Shown: piece after piece, positions 8,617-17,334 of the stretch
How positions within the stretch are numbered: the stretch's first letter is position 1
How the letters are laid out: every line of letters starts with the position of its first letter
From: Thermosediminibacter oceani DSM 16646
GTDB lineage: Bacteria; Bacillota; Thermosediminibacteria; Thermosediminibacterales; Thermosediminibacteraceae
Length of the DNA: 64,000 nt
Assembly: GCF_000144645.1 (NCBI RefSeq)
Contig: NC_014377.1
Location: 620,001-684,000, forward strand
Direction: 5' to 3'
The notes under the pieces: model-generated
What the model was told of the DNA's origin: nothing
What the model saw: only the letters and a program-made list of their open reading frames with translations
The model's database searches: none
Position numbers and translations under genes: made by a program

Positions 8617-9798
8617 ATGAAACTGGTTGTACAGAAATTTGGGGGCACGTCGGTAGCCACTCCCAAGTCCAGGGAGATGGTGCTAAAGCATGTGATAAGG
8701 ACGAAACGGGAAGGATATTCTCCGGTGGTTGTGGTTTCGGCCATCGGGCGAAGGGGTGACCCCTACGCCACCGATACCCTGCTTTCCCTGCTGGAGGAGG
8801 TCGGGGGAGAGGTACCGGCCAGGGAAAGGGACCTCTTGATGTCCTGCGGCGAAATAATTTCCGCCGCATTGGTGGCTGCTCTGCTTAACGCCAAGGGACA
8901 TCCGGCCAAGGCTTTTACCGGAGGCCAGGCGGGCATCATAACCGACGACCGCTTCGGAAACGCCGCGATAAAGGAAATTAAGACCGACGTTCTGATAGAC
9001 GCTGTCAAGCAGGGCTACATCCCTGTCGTCGCCGGGTTCCAGGGTATTACCGAAAACGGCGACATCACCACCCTGGGTAGGGGCGGCAGCGATACGACGG
9101 CTGTAGCCTTAGGTGCCGCTCTCGGCGCCGAGTGCGTCGATATTTTCACCGATGTGGAAGGAATCATGACGGCGGATCCCAGGATCGTCAAGGGAGCACA
9201 CATTCTGGATACGGTCACCTACCGGGAAGTGACCGAAATGGCTTACAACGGAGCCAGGGTGATACACCCCAAGGCTGTGGAGATAGCCATGCAGCGCAAC
9301 ATACCGGTGAGGGTCAGGTCCACCTTTTCCGATTCACCGGGGACCCTGATCACCTGCGGGCCCGAACGGCTAATTACCGGCATAGCACACATTCCGCACC
9401 TGGCCCAGATCTGCATAAAAGTGCCGTCCGATGACAGGAGCGTGGAGGTCCGCATATTCAGGATGCTGGCGGATGCAGGCATAAGCATAGACCTGATCAA
9501 TCTATTCCCGGATCTGAAGGTATTTACCATTAAAGAAGAGCTTGTGGAAAAAGCGGTCGGGGTACTCGAGGGGATCGGCGTAATTCCCGAGGTGGTGCGC
9601 GGACTTGCCAAGGTTACGGTGGTCGGGGCCGGAATGCGGGGTGTACCCGGTGTAATGGCCAGGATAATCGAGGCTCTGGAAGGCGAAAATATCGAAATCC
9701 TTCAGACATCCGACTCCCATACGACGATATCCTGTCTGGTGAGAGACGAGGATGCGGAAAGGGCTATAACGGCGCTCCATAAGAAGTTCGAGTTGTGA
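8617..9798 (+). CDS. lysC: Aspartate kinase
   Basis: Phosphorylates aspartate at the head of the aspartate-family pathway. The 393-aa protein has the kinase motif VQKFGGTSV at its N-terminus and the FTDVEGIMTADPR block of the kinase domain. Two C-terminal ACT domains (about 250-393) bind effector amino acids in this family. It is of the DapG-like ~400-aa class. GAGGTGG lies 8 nt before the ATG. The end overlaps the open frame leading into the next gene, but that gene's own ribosome site lies downstream of the lysC stop. Confidence 0.94.
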   Translation: MKLVVQKFGGTSVATPKSREMVLKHVIRTKREGYSPVVVVSAIGRRGDPYATDTLLSLLEEVGGEVPARERDLLMSCGEIISAALVAALLNAKGHPAKAFTGGQAGIITDDRFGNAAIKEIKTDVLIDAVKQGYIPVVAGFQGITENGDITTLGRGGSDTTAVALGAALGAECVDIFTDVEGIMTADPRIVKGAHILDTVTYREVTEMAYNGARVIHPKAVEIAMQRNIPVRVRSTFSDSPGTLITCGPERLITGIAHIPHLAQICIKVPSDDRSVEVRIFRMLADAGISIDLINLFPDLKVFTIKEELVEKAVGVLEGIGVIPEVVRGLAKVTVVGAGMRGVPGVMARIIEALEGENIEILQTSDSHTTISCLVRDEDAERAITALHKKFEL

Positions 9799-9839
9799 TA
9801 AAATTAAATTGCTATAATTTACAACAGGAGGTCAAAGTA

Positions 9840-10403
9840 ATGTACTGGGATTTGCCGGGAAAGCAAAACACGGAGAACACCCTGGCCGTTGTAAAGGAGG
9901 CTGTAAGCGAGAGAGGAATAAAGCATGTGGTGGTGGCGTCCACTGGGGGCTATACGGCCAAGTTGTTTTTCGAGGCGAACCTGGGGGTAAACCTGGTGAT
10001 CGTGACCCATGTTTGCGGCTACGCTGAGCCGGGGAAGATGGAATTTCCCGAGGACCTCAGGCAAAAGCTTTTAGCCTCCGGGGTAAAGGTTTTAACCACA
10101 ACTCACGTGCTGTCGGGAGCCGAGCGGGGTATAAGCCGGAAGTTCGGCGGGGTATACCCCGTGGAGATAATAGCGAATACATTAAGGATGTTCGGCCAGG
10201 GAGTCAAGGTATGCGTCGAAGTTGCGACGATGGCCCTCGATGCAGGTTTGATACCATACGGCGAGGACATTATAGCCGTGGGCGGCAGCGGCACCGGGGC
10301 GGATACCGCAGTCATCATGCGCCCGTCCCACGCGGCAAGCATATTTAACACTTGGATTTCGGAGATACTGTGCAAACCGGCGAAGAGAAAAAGGGGAGCA
10401 TAG
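9840..10403 (+). CDS. Stand-alone pyruvate kinase alpha/beta (C-terminal) domain protein
   Basis: A 187-aa protein resembling only the C-terminal allosteric domain of pyruvate kinase. Recognisable are VVVASTGGYTAKLFFE, the VIVTHVCGYAEPG segment and the C-terminal GGSGTGADTAVIMRP loop. No catalytic barrel is present. ATG at 9840 is chosen because AGGAGGT (9827-9832) precedes it by 7 nt; an upstream in-frame ATG at 9795 overlaps lysC and lacks a site. It is cotranscribed with asd-lysC or has its own promoter. Such single-domain proteins are conserved but uncharacterised; a ligand-sensing or small-molecule enzyme role is inference. Confidence 0.8.
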   Translation: MYWDLPGKQNTENTLAVVKEAVSERGIKHVVVASTGGYTAKLFFEANLGVNLVIVTHVCGYAEPGKMEFPEDLRQKLLASGVKVLTTTHVLSGAERGISRKFGGVYPVEIIANTLRMFGQGVKVCVEVATMALDAGLIPYGEDIIAVGGSGTGADTAVIMRPSHAASIFNTWISEILCKPAKRKRGA

Positions 10404-10413
10404 TGAAAAATGT

Positions 10414-10447
10414 AAAGCCCCATTCCCGAAAAGGGAATGGGGCTTTT
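10414..10447. terminator. Bidirectional terminator
   Basis: AAAGCCCCATTCCC pairs perfectly with GGGAATGGGGCTTTT around a 4-nt loop. It sits between the converging pyruvate-kinase-domain gene and the symporter gene and has T or A tracts on both sides. Confidence 0.85.
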
Positions 10448-10448
10448 G

Positions 10449-11675
10449 CTACACATTTACCTCAAGAGTAGTATCCTGATTGAGCTCCTTTTCGGTGGCT
10501 GCTACCACCACCGATCCGGCTATATCACCCGTCACGTTGATGCACGTCCTGACCATGTCGAGTATGCGATCTATTCCCGCTATGAGGGCTATGCCCTCCA
10601 GAGGCAGCCCTACAGACTGCAGCACCATCGTTAGCATTATGAGGCCCGCGCCGGGAACTCCGGCAGTTCCTATGGAAGCCAGGGTGGCAGTAAGTATTAT
10701 TACTATCTGCTCTGACAATGTCAGGTTAATACCGAAAACCTGAGCGACAAATAGCGCGCAGACCCCCTGGTAAAGGGCGGTACCGTCCATGTTGATGGTG
10801 GCGCCCAGCGGCAATACAAAGCTGGATATTGACTTGGACACTCCCAGGTTCTTTTCGGTTGCTTCCATGGAAACCGGAAGGGTCGCCGAACTGCTGCTGG
10901 TGGTAAAGGCTACAAGCATAGCCGGTGCGGCGCCTTTGAAGAATTTAACCGGGCTCATCCTGGCAAATAAAAAGACCAGAGAGGAATATACCAGAACGGC
11001 GTGGAGGGCGCATCCAAGGTAAACCGTTATTATTACCTTTAGCAGGGGAAGCAGCACCGAAGGTCCATTTGCGGCGACTACGGGGACTATAAGGGCAAAA
11101 ACGCCTATGGGTGCATACTCCATTATTATCCCGACTATTTTATAGCTGATCTCAGCAAGGCTGTCGAAGAAATTTAGAACGGGTTTTCCCTTCTCACCGG
11201 CAAATGTAATGGCTATACCCAGAAAAATGGCAAATACTATGATCTGAAGCATATTGGCTTCAGCCATGGCTTTAATCGGGTTGGTCGGGACGATGTTAAG
11301 GAGCGTCTCCACCACCGATGGCGCCTGTTGGACTTCTACTTTGGCATCCGGAGGCAGGGTCATGCCCATGCCGGGGTCAAGGATGTTGCCCAGAATGAGG
11401 CCCAGAGCTACAGCAAAAGCGGTGGTGAGAAGATAATAGGTTAGAGTCTTGGCACCGATTCTCCCCAGTTTCCCTACATCACCGGTGCTGGCCGCTCCCA
11501 CCACCAGCGATGAAAGAACCAGGGGCACTATTATCATTTTGATGAGGTTGAGGAAAAGGTCCCCGAAAGGTTTAATGTATGTCGTGGCCGCGCCGGGAGC
11601 CGATGTAAATAAGAGGCCTACAAAGACACCCAGAATAAGACCGATTAAAATCTTGGTCGTGACGTTAATCCTCAT
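10449..11675 (-). CDS. gltT: Dicarboxylate/amino acid:cation symporter (GltP/GltT family)
   Basis: A 408-aa membrane protein of the DAACS family that takes up glutamate, aspartate or C4-dicarboxylates with sodium or protons. The serine-rich reentrant loop SSSSATLPVS and the motif NMDGTALYQG are both clear, as are re-entrant HP2 residues around GTAGVPGAG. About eight transmembrane helices are expected. The ribosome site AAGGGGGG precedes the ATG. It is a single transcription unit. The exact substrate among Glu, Asp or dicarboxylates cannot be told from sequence alone. Confidence 0.93.
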   Translation of the reverse strand: MRINVTTKILIGLILGVFVGLLFTSAPGAATTYIKPFGDLFLNLIKMIIVPLVLSSLVVGAASTGDVGKLGRIGAKTLTYYLLTTAFAVALGLILGNILDPGMGMTLPPDAKVEVQQAPSVVETLLNIVPTNPIKAMAEANMLQIIVFAIFLGIAITFAGEKGKPVLNFFDSLAEISYKIVGIIMEYAPIGVFALIVPVVAANGPSVLLPLLKVIITVYLGCALHAVLVYSSLVFLFARMSPVKFFKGAAPAMLVAFTTSSSSATLPVSMEATEKNLGVSKSISSFVLPLGATINMDGTALYQGVCALFVAQVFGINLTLSEQIVIILTATLASIGTAGVPGAGLIMLTMVLQSVGLPLEGIALIAGIDRILDMVRTCINVTGDIAGSVVVAATEKELNQDTTLEVNV

Positions 11676-11862
11676 TAGATGACCCCCCTTGGATTTTGTA
11701 TGTTAATAATTTGGATGTTTGTTAGAAAATAAATACTAAAATAAAATAATGACAAAATTATTATAATATCCTTCCCAAGAAAAGTAAAGTAATATTGCAA
11801 AAATATTAATTTCTACGGTTTTTTATACAATGATAGTGAGGTGGGTCTTATCTCTACCGGGG

Positions 11863-12393
11863 TTAGTTCACCAGGGAGTCCAGAATCTGTTTGGTAACCT
11901 GCCCTTCTATTCTAGCCTTGATCACCCCGTCTCCGCCGGCTACCACCGTGGTCGGGACCCCTCTTATGAGATAGGACCTTACGGTTTGGGCACTATCATC
12001 CTTTAAAACCGTGAAAGTGTATCCCTTGTTTTTGATGTAGGTTGCGACTCTTCCGGCATCCCTGTCCAGGTTTATCATAAGGATCGCTACATTTTCCGGT
12101 TTGGTGGCGTTGAATTCTTCGAAGTCGGGCATTTCGGCGAGGCAGTAAGAACAGTTGAGGGACCAGAAGTTCAGGACTACCGTTTTCCCACGGAAGTTTG
12201 AGAGCCTTACTTTCCTGCCGGACAGGTCAGGGAGTTCGAAGTCCGGGGCTAAAAAGCCTTCATAGGGTTTTATTTCGGGTTCCGGGTTGGCAGTTTCGAC
12301 TTTCGTTTTCCCACAGCCTGCAAGGTAAAGCGTTATAAATACGATAACAGTCAGTAGGCCAAAGGTCTTAGACTTTTCCGGAAACGACCTCAT
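11863..12393 (-). CDS. TlpA/ResA-type thioredoxin-fold lipoprotein
   Basis: An extracytoplasmic thiol-disulfide reductase anchored by lipid. The 176-aa protein has a signal peptide with lipobox LAGC (Cys27), then a thioredoxin fold with active site CSYC (Cys81, Cys84) in FWSLNCSYC and the cis-proline loop GVPTT (Pro147). ATG at 12393 is preferred to the adjacent GTG because GGAGG lies 6 nt upstream. It follows ccdA by about 85 nt on the same strand. CcdA normally delivers electrons across the membrane to such ResA/TlpA proteins, so the two form a redox pair, probably for cytochrome c maturation or disulfide reduction. Confidence 0.92.
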   Translation of the reverse strand: MRSFPEKSKTFGLLTVIVFITLYLAGCGKTKVETANPEPEIKPYEGFLAPDFELPDLSGRKVRLSNFRGKTVVLNFWSLNCSYCLAEMPDFEEFNATKPENVAILMINLDRDAGRVATYIKNKGYTFTVLKDDSAQTVRSYLIRGVPTTVVAGGDGVIKARIEGQVTKQILDSLVN

Positions 12394-12479
12394 CACTTAC
12401 CTCCTAACGGAAACTTATTCATGGAAGACAAAAGGAAGACATTTCAGTACAAGTGGGAGAGTCCTGCCGTCCGCGAATT

Positions 12480-13147
12480 TTAAAGCCAGTTAAGAAAAAG
12501 TAGCGTTCCCATCAATATAAGGATGGCTCCCGCGGCTTTCTGAAAGAGGGTGAGGTACGGGTTGATCCGGGGTGCGATGGCGTTGACCCTTTCGGCGGCC
12601 AGGGCCAGTAGAAAAAAGGTAGAGCGAGGCCTGCGGAGAAAATGAGAAGCAATACAGCGCCGGCTTTAAAATCCTGTGTGCTGCCGGCCATCAAGAGAAC
12701 CGACGACAGTACCGGCCCCAGACAGGGCGTCCAGCCCAGAGAAAAGGCGCACCCCATTATAAAAGCGGAGAGCGGCGTTACTCTCCGAAAATGCGGGTGG
12801 CCCCGCCTTTCCCTCATGAAGAAGGGGATTTTCAGGGCGCTGACGAGGAACAGCCCGAAAATTATTACAAAAATACCCGCAATTCTCGAAAGAATAATTC
12901 GGTTAACCAGTAGGAATTGACCCAAGGCGGTTACCGAAAGCCCAAGTGAGGTGAAAATCAGGGAAAAACCGGTAATAAAGCATATGCTGTTGGTGATTAG
13001 GACCGCCCTTTTTTCGAATTTGCTGATACCACCGCCGGCCAGAACGGAAAGATACGCGGGCAGCAGAGGTAGCGTGCAGGGGGAGAAAAAGGTCAGAATA
13101 CCTGCCAGGAATGCGGTTCCTATGCTCAGGTTGCTGATTTGCGCCAT
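12480..13147 (-). CDS. ccdA: CcdA-type thiol-disulfide interchange membrane protein, frameshifted near its C-terminus
   Basis: Membrane electron carrier of the CcdA/DsbD family with the paired cysteines in SPCTLPLLPAY and GWTPCLGPVLSS. The zero frame runs to 12512 but after ALPFF turns into an unlikely Pro/Ser-rich tail (YWPWPPKG...). Reading in the -1 frame from the A6 run at 12612-12617 (U6 in the mRNA) restores a normal CcdA ending, LLALAAERV...LLFLNWL, with a TAA at 12480-12482. The junction reads CCU-UUU-UUC, a canonical U-UUU-UUC slippery heptamer in the correct phase. So it is a -1 programmed frameshift, a real mutation, or a one-base homopolymer sequencing error. Confidence 0.85.
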
Positions 13148-13205
13148 CCTTCCGCTTCCCTTCCGATTTAAGTAAGTAAATTATAACATATTTATATTAA
13201 ACCGG

Positions 13206-13319
13206 ATGATAAAATATTCAACAGCTCGAGTTGGTGTTGTAAAAGGACTCAAGTATGATTCCTCTAAGACATTAGGACGATACCTCAAAAAAGCAAGACG
13301 TGTTATCGTATTTCTGTAA
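13206..13319 (+). CDS. Possible 37-aa basic peptide ORF
   Basis: A short open frame (begins MIKYSTARVGVVKG, ends KKARRVIVFL) fills the space between ccdA and the stalk-domain gene. Its composition looks protein-like and strongly basic, but the ribosome site is weak (AACCGG) and I recognise no family. It could be a gene remnant. Confidence 0.2.
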   Translation: MIKYSTARVGVVKGLKYDSSKTLGRYLKKARRVIVFL

Positions 13320-13342
13320 TAAAAAAATAAGGAGGGGTTTCG

Positions 13343-14026
13343 ATGAAAAAGAGTATATTTAAAGTTCTATGCCTTACTCTCATCATGCTTTTGACTTTAT
13401 CGACGGTAGCTTTTGCACTGCCCGGAAAGTACAGCAACCCAGACAAGGTCAGGGGCGAGGTCAAGGTAGGAGAGAAAAAGGAACATAAAAATTATAAAAT
13501 GGAAGAACGAATTAAGAACGACATAAAAGAAAAAATGAGTAACATGAAGGAGTTTAAAGCAAAGATAATGGTAAATAAAAAGGAAATGAAATGCGATGTG
13601 CCACCGGTAATAAAGGACGGTAGGACGTTGATCCCGCTGAGAGCCATTATGAACGGTTTCGGAGCAACGGTGACCTGGGACCAGGTATCAAAGGCGGTTT
13701 ACCTGGTAAAACAGGATATAAAAATTACAATATTTGTCGGGAGCAACACGATATATGTCAATGAAAAACAGGTGACTTTAGACGTTCCGGCCCAGATGAT
13801 CAGTAACAGGACCTTCGTGCCCTTGAGGTTTATAAGCGAGGTGCTCGGTAATAAGGTAAATTATGACGCAACCACCGGTGATATAGAGATAGAGGAAAGG
13901 CTGGATGTTGAAGAAGAAGTAGAATTGGGAGAAGAAAATGATGACGACTGGGTCCAGGATCAAGCCGGGGACGATGATGTAGGAGCCGAATTGGAAAATC
14001 AGCAGGAAGTAAATCCAGAGGTGTAA
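13343..14026 (+). CDS. Secreted copper-amine-oxidase-N-type stalk domain protein
   Basis: A 227-aa exported protein. It has a signal peptide (about residues 1-25, MKKSIFKVLC... VAFA), then a Lys/Glu-rich linker (about 30-75). A stalk domain follows (about 76-190), with the family's DGRTLIPLRAIMNGFGATVTWD and NRTFVPLRFISEVLG blocks. The C-terminal tail (about 190-227) is highly acidic. Such domains are common in surface proteins of Clostridia and are not enzymatic. The ribosome site is AAGGAGGGG. The acidic tail may bind cations or cell wall, which is inference. Confidence 0.85.
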   Translation: MKKSIFKVLCLTLIMLLTLSTVAFALPGKYSNPDKVRGEVKVGEKKEHKNYKMEERIKNDIKEKMSNMKEFKAKIMVNKKEMKCDVPPVIKDGRTLIPLRAIMNGFGATVTWDQVSKAVYLVKQDIKITIFVGSNTIYVNEKQVTLDVPAQMISNRTFVPLRFISEVLGNKVNYDATTGDIEIEERLDVEEEVELGEENDDDWVQDQAGDDDVGAELENQQEVNPEV

Positions 14027-14034
14027 GAAGCGGG

Positions 14035-14065
14035 CAACCCCGCCTGAAGGCGGGGTTGTTTTTTT
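14035..14065. terminator. Bidirectional terminator
   Basis: AACCCCGCC-TGAA-GGCGGGGTT followed by GTTTTTTT. It lies 9 nt after the stalk-domain gene and between convergent genes. Confidence 0.88.
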
Positions 14066-14067
14066 AT

Positions 14068-15156
14068 TTAGTATTTTTTGAGGTATAGGATCAGCTTACC
14101 CTCTTCGGTAGAGATCGAGGTAATTTTCAGGTCGTAGGGCAAGGGCGGTGGGGTAAAGGAAAGGTCATGGCCTTTCGTCAAATCGTGGATTACCTCCGGA
14201 GGAAGCAACACGCCGTTAAACTCCACTCTGATGGGAATTATTTTTATCTTGTTATTTTCCTCCAGTTCCAGCCTGCAGGTAATCGAGTACAGCGGTTTTC
14301 CGTCGGGGCCTTTTTCGGATAAGGTAATGCCTTCCGGACTGAACGTGAAATACGCGTTTTTGAGCTTATCGTTGCCGGAGAAAAGTTTCTCGGTGATGCT
14401 TTTATCTATAAATTCAGCTCTGGCCGTCAGGGTGAGATAGTTTACCTTCAGGCTGTCAGGACTGATGCTGCTCCACGGTAGGGAAGATAGATTTTTTAAA
14501 AGATAATCGAGGGAGGGTAGGGCTTCCTGCCAGTTTTTGCTTATTTTTTCCAAATTTACGGTGTTTTCCAATATATTTTTAGCTCTAATGAGCTCCTGTT
14601 CTTTCTGAGCTAGGGCTTCCTGAAGCTCTTTAAGAGCTTTGCGGGCTTCTTCCTCCAGAGCCTGGATCTCTTTTTGTTTTTCCATAATATACGATTCCTC
14701 CCGCTTTTTATAAAGTAGGAGATTCCTGGTCTCCGAAATTATATTATTATAATATTCCAGCACTCGAGTAATGTTGTCGAATCGCCTTAAAAAATCGCCC
14801 AAATCTTCAGCGCCGACGAGCACAGCGAGGAAAGTCCCCATACCGCCTTTATAGCTGAATACCACCCAGCGGGCCAGCTTTTTTTTGCGCTCTTTCAGCT
14901 GGCCGTCCAGGCGGTTTAATTCCAGGCGCTTGGCGGCGAGGGCCTTTTTTAATTCACCGTTCTGGAAAGAAAGTTCATTTATCTTTCGGGCGAGGGCATG
15001 AATTCTGGAATCCAGCTTGAGGATCTCCTCAATAATCCCCTGCTCCGTCTCGTTTTGTGAGTACATGGGGAAAGCGGAGATTATAGTAAACCTGCTGGTG
15101 AATACTGAGGTTAAAAAAATGATTGTCAGCAGAATTCCGAAGACCTTCCTGATCAT
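14068..15156 (-). CDS. Exported coiled-coil protein resembling the PcsB N-terminal domain
   Basis: A 362-aa protein with an N-terminal signal or membrane anchor (about residues 5-30). Two long heptad-rich coiled coils follow (about 40-105 and 125-215), flanking a short RWVVFSYKGGMGTFLAVLVGAEDLGDFLRR segment. That arrangement is typical of PcsB/CwlO-type N-terminal regulators of wall hydrolases. The C-terminal ~150 residues form a separate beta-rich region of no recognised family, and no NlpC/P60 or peptidase M23 domain is present. A role in regulating cell-wall hydrolysis, perhaps through an FtsEX-like partner, is inference. Confidence 0.7.
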   Translation of the reverse strand: MIRKVFGILLTIIFLTSVFTSRFTIISAFPMYSQNETEQGIIEEILKLDSRIHALARKINELSFQNGELKKALAAKRLELNRLDGQLKERKKKLARWVVFSYKGGMGTFLAVLVGAEDLGDFLRRFDNITRVLEYYNNIISETRNLLLYKKREESYIMEKQKEIQALEEEARKALKELQEALAQKEQELIRAKNILENTVNLEKISKNWQEALPSLDYLLKNLSSLPWSSISPDSLKVNYLTLTARAEFIDKSITEKLFSGNDKLKNAYFTFSPEGITLSEKGPDGKPLYSITCRLELEENNKIKIIPIRVEFNGVLLPPEVIHDLTKGHDLSFTPPPLPYDLKITSISTEEGKLILYLKKY

Positions 15157-15308
15157 TTCGGCTTCCCAACCCTTTAAAAAAGAGCTTTCTTTATAAAATT
15201 ATTCTATATATAGGAAAAAATTCCCTCGTTTCCGAGAATAAAAGCCTTTAAAAAGCTTAATGAATTTTCCGGTTTATTGTATAATGAAAATGTAATGGAG
15301 GTGTTAGC

Positions 15309-16220
15309 TTGACAGCAGAGACAAAGGCATACGTAAGTTTGCTGGGGGTGGCTTTTTTTTGGGGGACTTCCTTTGCCGTTTCAAAAATAGGCCTTAAAAG
15401 TCTACCGCCAATGTATCTTGCAATTCTAAGGTTTTCCATCGCTTCTATAATTTTTTATGCACTGCTCAGAAAAAACTATTATGGCTACAAGATTCGGCAA
15501 AAGGATAAACCTCTTCTTTGGTTTCTCGGCGTGCTCGGCATTTCTTCTTATTTTTATGTACAGTACACGGGGTTGAGCCTGACTACGACGGTGAACACCG
15601 CTATAATAATAGCTACGAGTCCGATATTTACCGCATTGCTGTCTTCCCTGCTTTTTCGCCAGGAGAGGCTTTCATTAAATAAACTTTTAGGAATTTTGAT
15701 GGGTTTTACCGGCATATTTTTGATATTTGCGGGTGGCACCGGCGTATCCTTCGGTAGCGAGACTCTAAGGGGGGACCTTCTCATCCTGTGCAACTCCGTG
15801 GCCTGGGCTTTCTTTACCGTGATGGGTAAAAGACTGGTGGACGCTTACGATCCCTTTGTGGTAATAGCCCACATAAACATCTACGGCACCATCACCATGC
15901 TGCCCCTGGCTTTTTCGCGCACATTTCTCAATTTGCTCATGAGCATCGGGCTTGAGACCTGGCTGGCCGCGTTATATCTTGCTCTGACCTGTTCGGTCTT
16001 CGGGTATTACATGTGGTACCGGGGGGTAAGGGTCCTGGGAGCATCCAGGACGGCCGTCTTTAATTATGTTAATCCTCTCTTTGCGGTTACCATAGGGATT
16101 CTGTTTTTAAAGGAACCATGGAACCTGTTCACCCTGGTCGGCGGAGCCGCGATCCTGCTTGGAGTATACGTGGCTTCGTTAAAGGGCGGGCAGGTAGCTC
16201 TTATAAAAAATAAAAGCTGA
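15309..16220 (+). CDS. EamA/DMT family transporter
   Basis: A 303-aa membrane protein with ten hydrophobic segments arranged as two EamA repeats (about 10-145 and 155-295). Typical features are WGTSFAVSKIGLKSLPP at the start and the later FNYVNPLFAVTIGILFLKEP. Members export or import metabolites and amino acids; the substrate is unknown. The start is TTG with GGAGGTG 7 nt upstream. A TATAAT lies about 30 nt before the start. The gene ends 18 nt before the next and may be cotranscribed with it. Confidence 0.9.
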   Translation: MTAETKAYVSLLGVAFFWGTSFAVSKIGLKSLPPMYLAILRFSIASIIFYALLRKNYYGYKIRQKDKPLLWFLGVLGISSYFYVQYTGLSLTTTVNTAIIIATSPIFTALLSSLLFRQERLSLNKLLGILMGFTGIFLIFAGGTGVSFGSETLRGDLLILCNSVAWAFFTVMGKRLVDAYDPFVVIAHINIYGTITMLPLAFSRTFLNLLMSIGLETWLAALYLALTCSVFGYYMWYRGVRVLGASRTAVFNYVNPLFAVTIGILFLKEPWNLFTLVGGAAILLGVYVASLKGGQVALIKNKS

Positions 16221-16238
16221 ATCGGGGGTGGTGTTTAC

Positions 16239-17261
16239 ATGAACATTAACGAAATAAAGAAAAACGCCAGGGAAAAGATGAAGGGGTACTGCCGGGTATG
16301 CAGGTTTTGCGACGGAGTGGCCTGCGCCGGGGAAGTGCCGGGGATGGGAGGTACAGGCACCGGTTCGTCCTTCAGGGCCAACGTCCAGGCCCTGGCACGG
16401 GTCAGGCTCAACATGAGGACCCTTCACGGTGCGAAAGACCCGGACATCACCGTTGAACTCTTCGGCAGGAAGCTTTCGATGCCCATTCTGGCCGCACCGA
16501 TAACCGGCTCCGAGTACAACATGGGAGGCGCCGTGCCGGAAGAGGAATTCATACAGATGGTCATTTCCGGAAGTAAGGCAGCCGGTACCATAGGTATGTG
16601 CGGCGACGGAGGAAATCCACTGTTTTACGATTCCGGCCTGAAAGCCATCGAAAAAGAAGGTGGCCACGGTATAGCCGTGATGAAGCCCAGGGAGAACGAC
16701 GTGGCCTTGCGGATGGCGGAAAGGGCGAAAATTATAGGAGCGGTTGCCGTAGGTATGGATGTGGATGGAGCCGGACTTATCACCATGGCTCTAATGGGCC
16801 AGCCGGTAGGGCCCAAGACCCGGGAAGAGCTGGAAGAAATCATATCGAAGGTCGGTGTGCCCTTCATTCTGAAGGGGATAATGACGGTGGACGAGGCCCA
16901 GCTGGCCTACGAGGTGGGCGCAAAAGCTATAGTTGTCTCCAATCACGGAGGCAGGATACTGGACAGCACACCGGGAGTAGCGGAAGTCCTGCCGGCCATT
17001 GCCGAAAAGCTGAAGGGGAAGATCACCATCCTGGCTGATGGTGGCGTGAGGTCCGGCGTGGATGTGCTGAAATACCTGGCCCTGGGGGCCGACGCCGTGC
17101 TGGTGGGAAGGCCGGTAATAATCGGCGCTTACGGCGGGGGTGCCGAGGGGGTAAAGGTGGTACTGGAGACAATGGCAAAGGAACTCAAGCAGGCGATGAT
17201 ACTTACGGGGTGCAACGATATAGCTTCGATAGGTGATCATGTCATTTATAAGCCCCAATAA
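16239..17261 (+). CDS. FMN-dependent alpha-hydroxy-acid oxidizing protein
   Basis: A 340-aa TIM-barrel flavoprotein of the glycolate oxidase/lactate dehydrogenase family. The barrel has [23 protein letters not shown] and the conserved active-site SNHGGRILD (catalytic His and Arg), followed by the FMN phosphate loop [26 protein letters not shown]. It is unusual in having an N-terminal cysteine cluster [12 protein letters not shown] (about residues 17-28), suggesting an Fe-S or zinc site, which is characteristic of a clostridial subgroup. The substrate is unproven. It lies 73 nt upstream of tryptophanase, so it may act on an amino-acid-derived acid. Confidence 0.85.
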   Translation: MNINEIKKNAREKMKGYCRVCRFCDGVACAGEVPGMGGTGTGSSFRANVQALARVRLNMRTLHGAKDPDITVELFGRKLSMPILAAPITGSEYNMGGAVPEEEFIQMVISGSKAAGTIGMCGDGGNPLFYDSGLKAIEKEGGHGIAVMKPRENDVALRMAERAKIIGAVAVGMDVDGAGLITMALMGQPVGPKTREELEEIISKVGVPFILKGIMTVDEAQLAYEVGAKAIVVSNHGGRILDSTPGVAEVLPAIAEKLKGKITILADGGVRSGVDVLKYLALGADAVLVGRPVIIGAYGGGAEGVKVVLETMAKELKQAMILTGCNDIASIGDHVIYKPQ

Positions 17262-17334
17262 CAGCGTTAGAATCAGGAGGGGGGGGGTAAAAGCAAAACT
17301 TTGGCTGGATCAAAATTTACAGGGAGGTTATAAA

